Below are positions 59,962-64,000 of a stretch of DNA of 64,000 nt, in pieces. How positions within the stretch are numbered: the first letter of the stretch is position 1; the number at the start of each line of letters is the position of its first letter. The DNA comes from Kribbella sp. NBC_00382 (lineage in GTDB: Bacteria > Actinomycetota > Actinomycetes > Propionibacteriales > Kribbellaceae), in contig NZ_CP107954.1 in the NCBI RefSeq assembly GCF_036067295.1, forward strand, positions 1,798,001-1,862,000, read 5' to 3'. Position numbers and translations under genes: made by a program. The notes below the pieces were generated by a model. It was not told the DNA's origin and made no database searches. It saw only the letters and a list, made by a program, of their open reading frames with translations.

Positions 59962-60506
59962 GAGTCGAGACCCAACTCCTCCAGGCCGAAGACCGTGCGG
60001 TACTCCAGCCCTTCGGACTCGACCTTCTCCTGCGCGCCGGTCGCCCGGTCTACGATCACCGCGACCGCGACGACCTCGGCGCCGGCCTCACGCAGTGCCT
60101 CGACAGCGGTGAGGACCGACCCGCCGGTGGTGGAGGTGTCCTCGACCGCGAGCACCCGGCGGCCCTTCACGTCCGGGCCCTCGATCCGGCGCTGCAGACC
60201 GTGGGTCTTCTCGGCCTTCCGTACGACGAACGCGTCCAGCTTGCGGCCCTGCTGAGCGGCCGCGTGCAGCATCGACATCGCCACCGGGTCCGCGCCGAGC
60301 GTGAGCCCGCCGACTGCGTCGTACTCGAGATCAGCGGTCAGCTCCAGCAGGGCCGGCCCGATCAGCGGCGCCGCCTCGGCGTCCAGCGTGATCCGGCGCA
60401 GGTCGACGTAGTAGTCGGCCTCCTTGCCCGAGGCCAGCGTCACCTTCCCGTGCACGATCGCCTTGGTCTTGACCTGGTCCAGCAGCGCAGCGCGATCAAA
60501 GCTCAT
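59958..60506 (-). CDS. pyrE: Orotate phosphoribosyltransferase
   Basis: Transfers ribose phosphate from PRPP to orotate, giving OMP in pyrimidine synthesis. The 182-residue sequence is full length: [17 protein letters not shown] near residue 22, [15 protein letters not shown] and the PRPP-binding loop [23 protein letters not shown] split near 115-135, with EDTSTTG as signature. It is in a minus-strand unit sortase-pyrE-membrane protein with a 28-base gap to the sortase; other pyr genes are not in the window. Confidence 0.96.
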   Translation of the reverse strand: MSFDRAALLDQVKTKAIVHGKVTLASGKEADYYVDLRRITLDAEAAPLIGPALLELTADLEYDAVGGLTLGADPVAMSMLHAAAQQGRKLDAFVVRKAEKTHGLQRRIEGPDVKGRRVLAVEDTSTTGGSVLTAVEALREAGAEVVAVAVIVDRATGAQEKVESEGLEYRTVFGLEELGLDS

Positions 60507-60534
60507 GAGGCCGCAGCTTACTTCTTGTCGCCTC

Positions 60535-61164
60535 TTACTTCTTGTGCGCTGTCACCAGGTGGCCGAAGGCAACCGAGCGGTCCGGGGAGTGGAAGAGGTC
60601 CTGGCAGGTGGTGAGGGTGATCATCGAGGTGGTCGGCGTCTCGCGGGGTTTGCCCGGGACGGGTTCGAGCACCCAGTTGTCGGTGGGTTCGACGGTCAGG
60701 TCGCGGGGCGAGCCGTCCAGTTCGTAGGTGTAGACGGTGTCGGCGGTCTCGACGATCACCTGGTCGCCCTTCTTCAGCTCCAGCAGCTTGCGGAACGGCG
60801 AGCCGTGGGTGACCCGGTGCCCGGCGACGGCGAAATTGCCCGGCTCACCCGGCATTTGAGTCTGCGGGTAGTGCCCGATCCCCTTGGTGAGGTCGCTCTT
60901 CTCGACCCCTTCCACGACAGGCTTCTCCCAGTCCTTGCCGAGCTTCGGGATCCGCAGCAGCACGATCGGCGTACCGGCGTCCGGCTTGTTCGGTGGCTTC
61001 TCGGCGCTCGGCTGCCAGTCGTCGTGCAGGTCGCGCTTGAGGCCGTCCATCGCGTTGTTCGAGGTGATCCCGGTCCCGAAGTACTGCCAGCCGACCCAGC
61101 CGAGCAACCCCAGCCCAGCCACCAGCAGGACGACTCCCAGACCACGTACGACGCCCCGACCCAT
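60535..61164 (-). CDS. Class E sortase
   Basis: A 209-residue membrane-anchored transpeptidase that should attach LAXTG-type proteins to the cell wall. N-terminal helix [19 protein letters not shown], then the sortase barrel with His116 ([11 protein letters not shown]), Cys187 (ITLTTCQDL) and Arg196 ([10 protein letters not shown]), the catalytic triad. ATG 61164 is used; the very long frame continuing upstream is antisense to tdh. No protein with a sorting signal is encoded in this window. Confidence 0.92.
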   Translation of the reverse strand: MGRGVVRGLGVVLLVAGLGLLGWVGWQYFGTGITSNNAMDGLKRDLHDDWQPSAEKPPNKPDAGTPIVLLRIPKLGKDWEKPVVEGVEKSDLTKGIGHYPQTQMPGEPGNFAVAGHRVTHGSPFRKLLELKKGDQVIVETADTVYTYELDGSPRDLTVEPTDNWVLEPVPGKPRETPTTSMITLTTCQDLFHSPDRSVAFGHLVTAHKK

Positions 61165-61221
61165 GGCGACAAGTATGCAGTTGAGCTGCAAAGGCTGTGT
61201 ACGTCGTGTCGATGGACGGGG

Positions 61222-61257
61222 GTGGTTGCCTGGTACGACGATGTGCGGAGCAACCAC
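61222..61257 (+). promoter_or_regulatory. Leader hairpin just before the tdh ribosome binding site
   Basis: GTGGTTGC (61222-61229) pairs perfectly with 61250-61257 around a 20-nt loop. It ends four bases before AGGAGG (61262-61267), so folding could limit ribosome access. Confidence 0.5.
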
Positions 61258-61272
61258 TTTCAGGAGGTACCG

Positions 61273-62315
61273 GTGAAGGCGCTGGTCAAGGCCGAGAGCA
61301 AGCCAGGGCTCTGGCTGCAGGACGTACCCGAGCCGCAGATCGAGGCGGACGAGGTACTGATCAAGGTCAAGCGGACCGGTCTGTGCGGGACCGATCTGCA
61401 CATCCAGAGCTGGGACTCCTGGGCGCAGAAGAACGTGCCGGTGCCGATGGTCACCGGGCACGAGTTCTGCGGCGAGGTGGTGGAGATCGGCGCGGGCGTC
61501 CGCGACGTCGCAGTCGGTGACCTGGTCAGCGGCGAGGGCCACCTCGTCTGCGGCCGTTGCCGCAACTGCCGGGCCGGCCGCCGGCACCTCTGCATCAAGA
61601 CGCGCGGCCTCGGCGTGCACGTGGCGGGTGCGTTCGCGGAGTACGTGAAGCTGCCGGCCACCAACGTCTGGGTGCACCGCGACCCGGTCGACCTCGACGT
61701 CGCCGCGATCTTCGACCCGTTCGGCAACGCGGTCCACACGGCGCTGTCGTTCCCGGTCGTCGGCGAGGACGTACTGATCACCGGCGCGGGTCCGATCGGC
61801 ATCATGGCCGCGGCCGTCGCCCTGCACGCCGGCGCGCGCAACGTGGTGATCACCGACCTGTCCGACTACCGGCTCGACCTGGCCCGCAAGATCGGCGTCA
61901 CCCAGGCGGTGAACGTCCGTGAGCGGAGCATCGCCGACGCCCAGCGCGAGCTCGGAATGCGTGAGGGCTTCGACGTCGGGATGGAGATGTCCGGCCAGCC
62001 GGCCGCGCTGCGCGACATGCTGGCGAACATGAACCACGGCGGCAAGATCGCGATGCTCGGGCTGCCCGCCGACGAGATCGCGATCGACTGGGGCACGGTG
62101 GTGCTCAACATGCTGACCATCAAGGGCATCTACGGCCGGGAGATGTTCGAGACCTGGTACTCGATGTCGGTGATGCTGGAGCGCGGGCTCGACCTCGCGC
62201 CGGTGATCACGCACCGGTTCTCCTACACCGACTTCGAGCAGGCCTTCGACGTCGCCCGCGAAGGCGACTGCGGCAAAGTGATCCTGGACTGGACCAACCT
62301 GGAGGAGAACCACTG

Positions 62316-62316
<1 letters not shown>
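61273..62316 (+). CDS. tdh: L-threonine 3-dehydrogenase
   Basis: NAD-dependent oxidation of L-threonine to 2-amino-3-oxobutyrate, the substrate of the next gene. The 347-residue zinc MDR enzyme has GLCGTDLHI with Cys38-type catalytic zinc ligand, [12 protein letters not shown], structural zinc cysteines in [17 protein letters not shown], the cofactor motif [14 protein letters not shown] and the Tdh-type [15 protein letters not shown] 61273 has AGGAGG 5 bases upstream. The stop overlaps the kbl start (TGATG). Confidence 0.95.
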
Positions 62317-63497
<1,181 letters not shown>

Positions 63498-63501
63498 CGC
63501 A

Positions 63502-64000
63502 GTGAACACCCTCAGCCCGCGGGCCATCAATCGCGCAACGCTCGCCCGACAGCTCCTGCTGGAGCGCAGTGACTTGTCCGTCGTGCAGGCGGTCGAGCGA
63601 CTCGCGGGGATGCAGGGGCAGGAGCCGAAGCATCCGTACGTCGGGCTGTGGTCGCGGATCGACGGTTTCACCGATGCGGATCTGACGGCTGCCGTCGAGG
63701 CTCGGGACGTGGTCCGCGCGACGCTCTACCGCGGCACCCTGCATCTGGTCAGCGCCGACGACTACCTGCATTTCCGTACGACGCTCAGCCCGGTGCTCGA
63801 GGCGGGGCTGAAGCTACTCGGGGACCGGGCCAAGGGGCTCGAACCCGACAAGGTGGCAGCCGCGGCACGCCAGCTCCTGGCGGTCGAACCGCTGACGTTC
63901 ACCGAGGTACGGGATGCCCTGCAGGCGAAGTTCCCGGACGTGAACGACCGGGCGCTCGGGTTCTGCACGCGGATGCTGGTGCCCTTGGTCATCGCGCCGT
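63502..64000 (+). CDS. Winged-helix DNA-binding protein, AlkZ/HTH_42 family (truncated by window end)
   Basis: The first 166 codons of a gene that runs off the window. It starts at GTG 63502, four bases after kbl: VNTLSPRAINRATLARQLLL. Then comes VERLAGMQGQEPKHPYVGLWSRI, with the Gln-Gly-Gln (QxQ) motif that marks AlkZ-type DNA glycosylases, and TLYRGTLHLVSADDY. AlkZ relatives unhook interstrand crosslinks; many members are uncharacterised. The catalytic C-terminal half is not visible, so the assignment is partial. Confidence 0.8.
   Translation, partial: MNTLSPRAINRATLARQLLLERSDLSVVQAVERLAGMQGQEPKHPYVGLWSRIDGFTDADLTAAVEARDVVRATLYRGTLHLVSADDYLHFRTTLSPVLEAGLKLLGDRAKGLEPDKVAAAARQLLAVEPLTFTEVRDALQAKFPDVNDRALGFCTRMLVPLVIAP

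Noticed and set aside
60424-61272. Long N-terminal extension of tdh
   Set aside because: The extension is antisense to the sortase gene; GTG 61273 has an ideal Shine-Dalgarno and gives the normal Tdh length.

Overview
The window is high-GC DNA with the gene style of an actinobacterium. Starts are often GTG, genes are packed with 1-8 nt overlaps, and SARP/AfsR, SigE-type sigma, LemA, class E sortase, DUF3151 and F420-type LLM genes are present. Together with the very frequent GTAC/AGTACT word this suggests a Kribbella-like member of the Nocardioidaceae; the genus is an inference from style, not a search result. I see no rRNA, tRNA, CRISPR array, insertion sequence or prophage. It reads as a chromosomal stretch rich in catabolic and regulatory genes.

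Left part (1-34 kb): the end of a sugar ABC importer; an HD-domain protein; secreted and hydrolase genes; an FKBP isomerase; an iron-siderophore importer (two FecCD permeases and an ATPase) divergent from a siderophore-interacting reductase, with a DtxR/IdeR-type iron box between them; an alginate-lyase-like gene divergent from a GH88/GH105 hydrolase; two TetR regulators, each facing its probable target (an SDR enzyme and an alpha/beta hydrolase) across a palindromic operator; a NodS-like methyltransferase; a secreted sialate-esterase-like protein; a membrane Ser/Thr kinase; purA; a VOC/AraC pair; an MFS transporter; a DUF3151/ComB-like pair; an HNH nuclease; class II fructose-bisphosphate aldolase; and a GntR regulator facing a SIS-domain sugar isomerase.

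Centre (34.9-42.3 kb): an IclR regulator faces six overlapping genes that encode a complete lower pathway for resorcinol or hydroxyquinol. A flavin monooxygenase, hydroxyquinol 1,2-dioxygenase, maleylacetate reductase, 3-oxoadipate CoA-transferase (two subunits) and thiolase would lead to succinyl-CoA and acetyl-CoA. Then follow a GH13 enzyme, a SigE-type sigma factor with a probable membrane anti-sigma and a secreted propeller protein, a SpoU-type RNA methylase, a DedA protein, a 993-residue AfsR/SARP regulator and LemA.

Right part (52.5-64 kb): the most unusual block. A five-gene minus-strand operon (family III CoA-transferase, citryl-CoA-lyase-like protein, LigB and LigA extradiol dioxygenase subunits, zinc-less MDR oxidoreductase) is divergent from a TRZ/ATZ-type amidohydrolase followed by an IclR regulator. 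The divergent promoter region is symmetric, with matched operators. The gene set suggests an undescribed route in which an aromatic compound is ring-opened by LigAB and the product is cleaved as a CoA ester. The window closes with sortase-pyrE-membrane protein, the threonine catabolic pair tdh-kbl, and a truncated AlkZ-like winged-helix gene.
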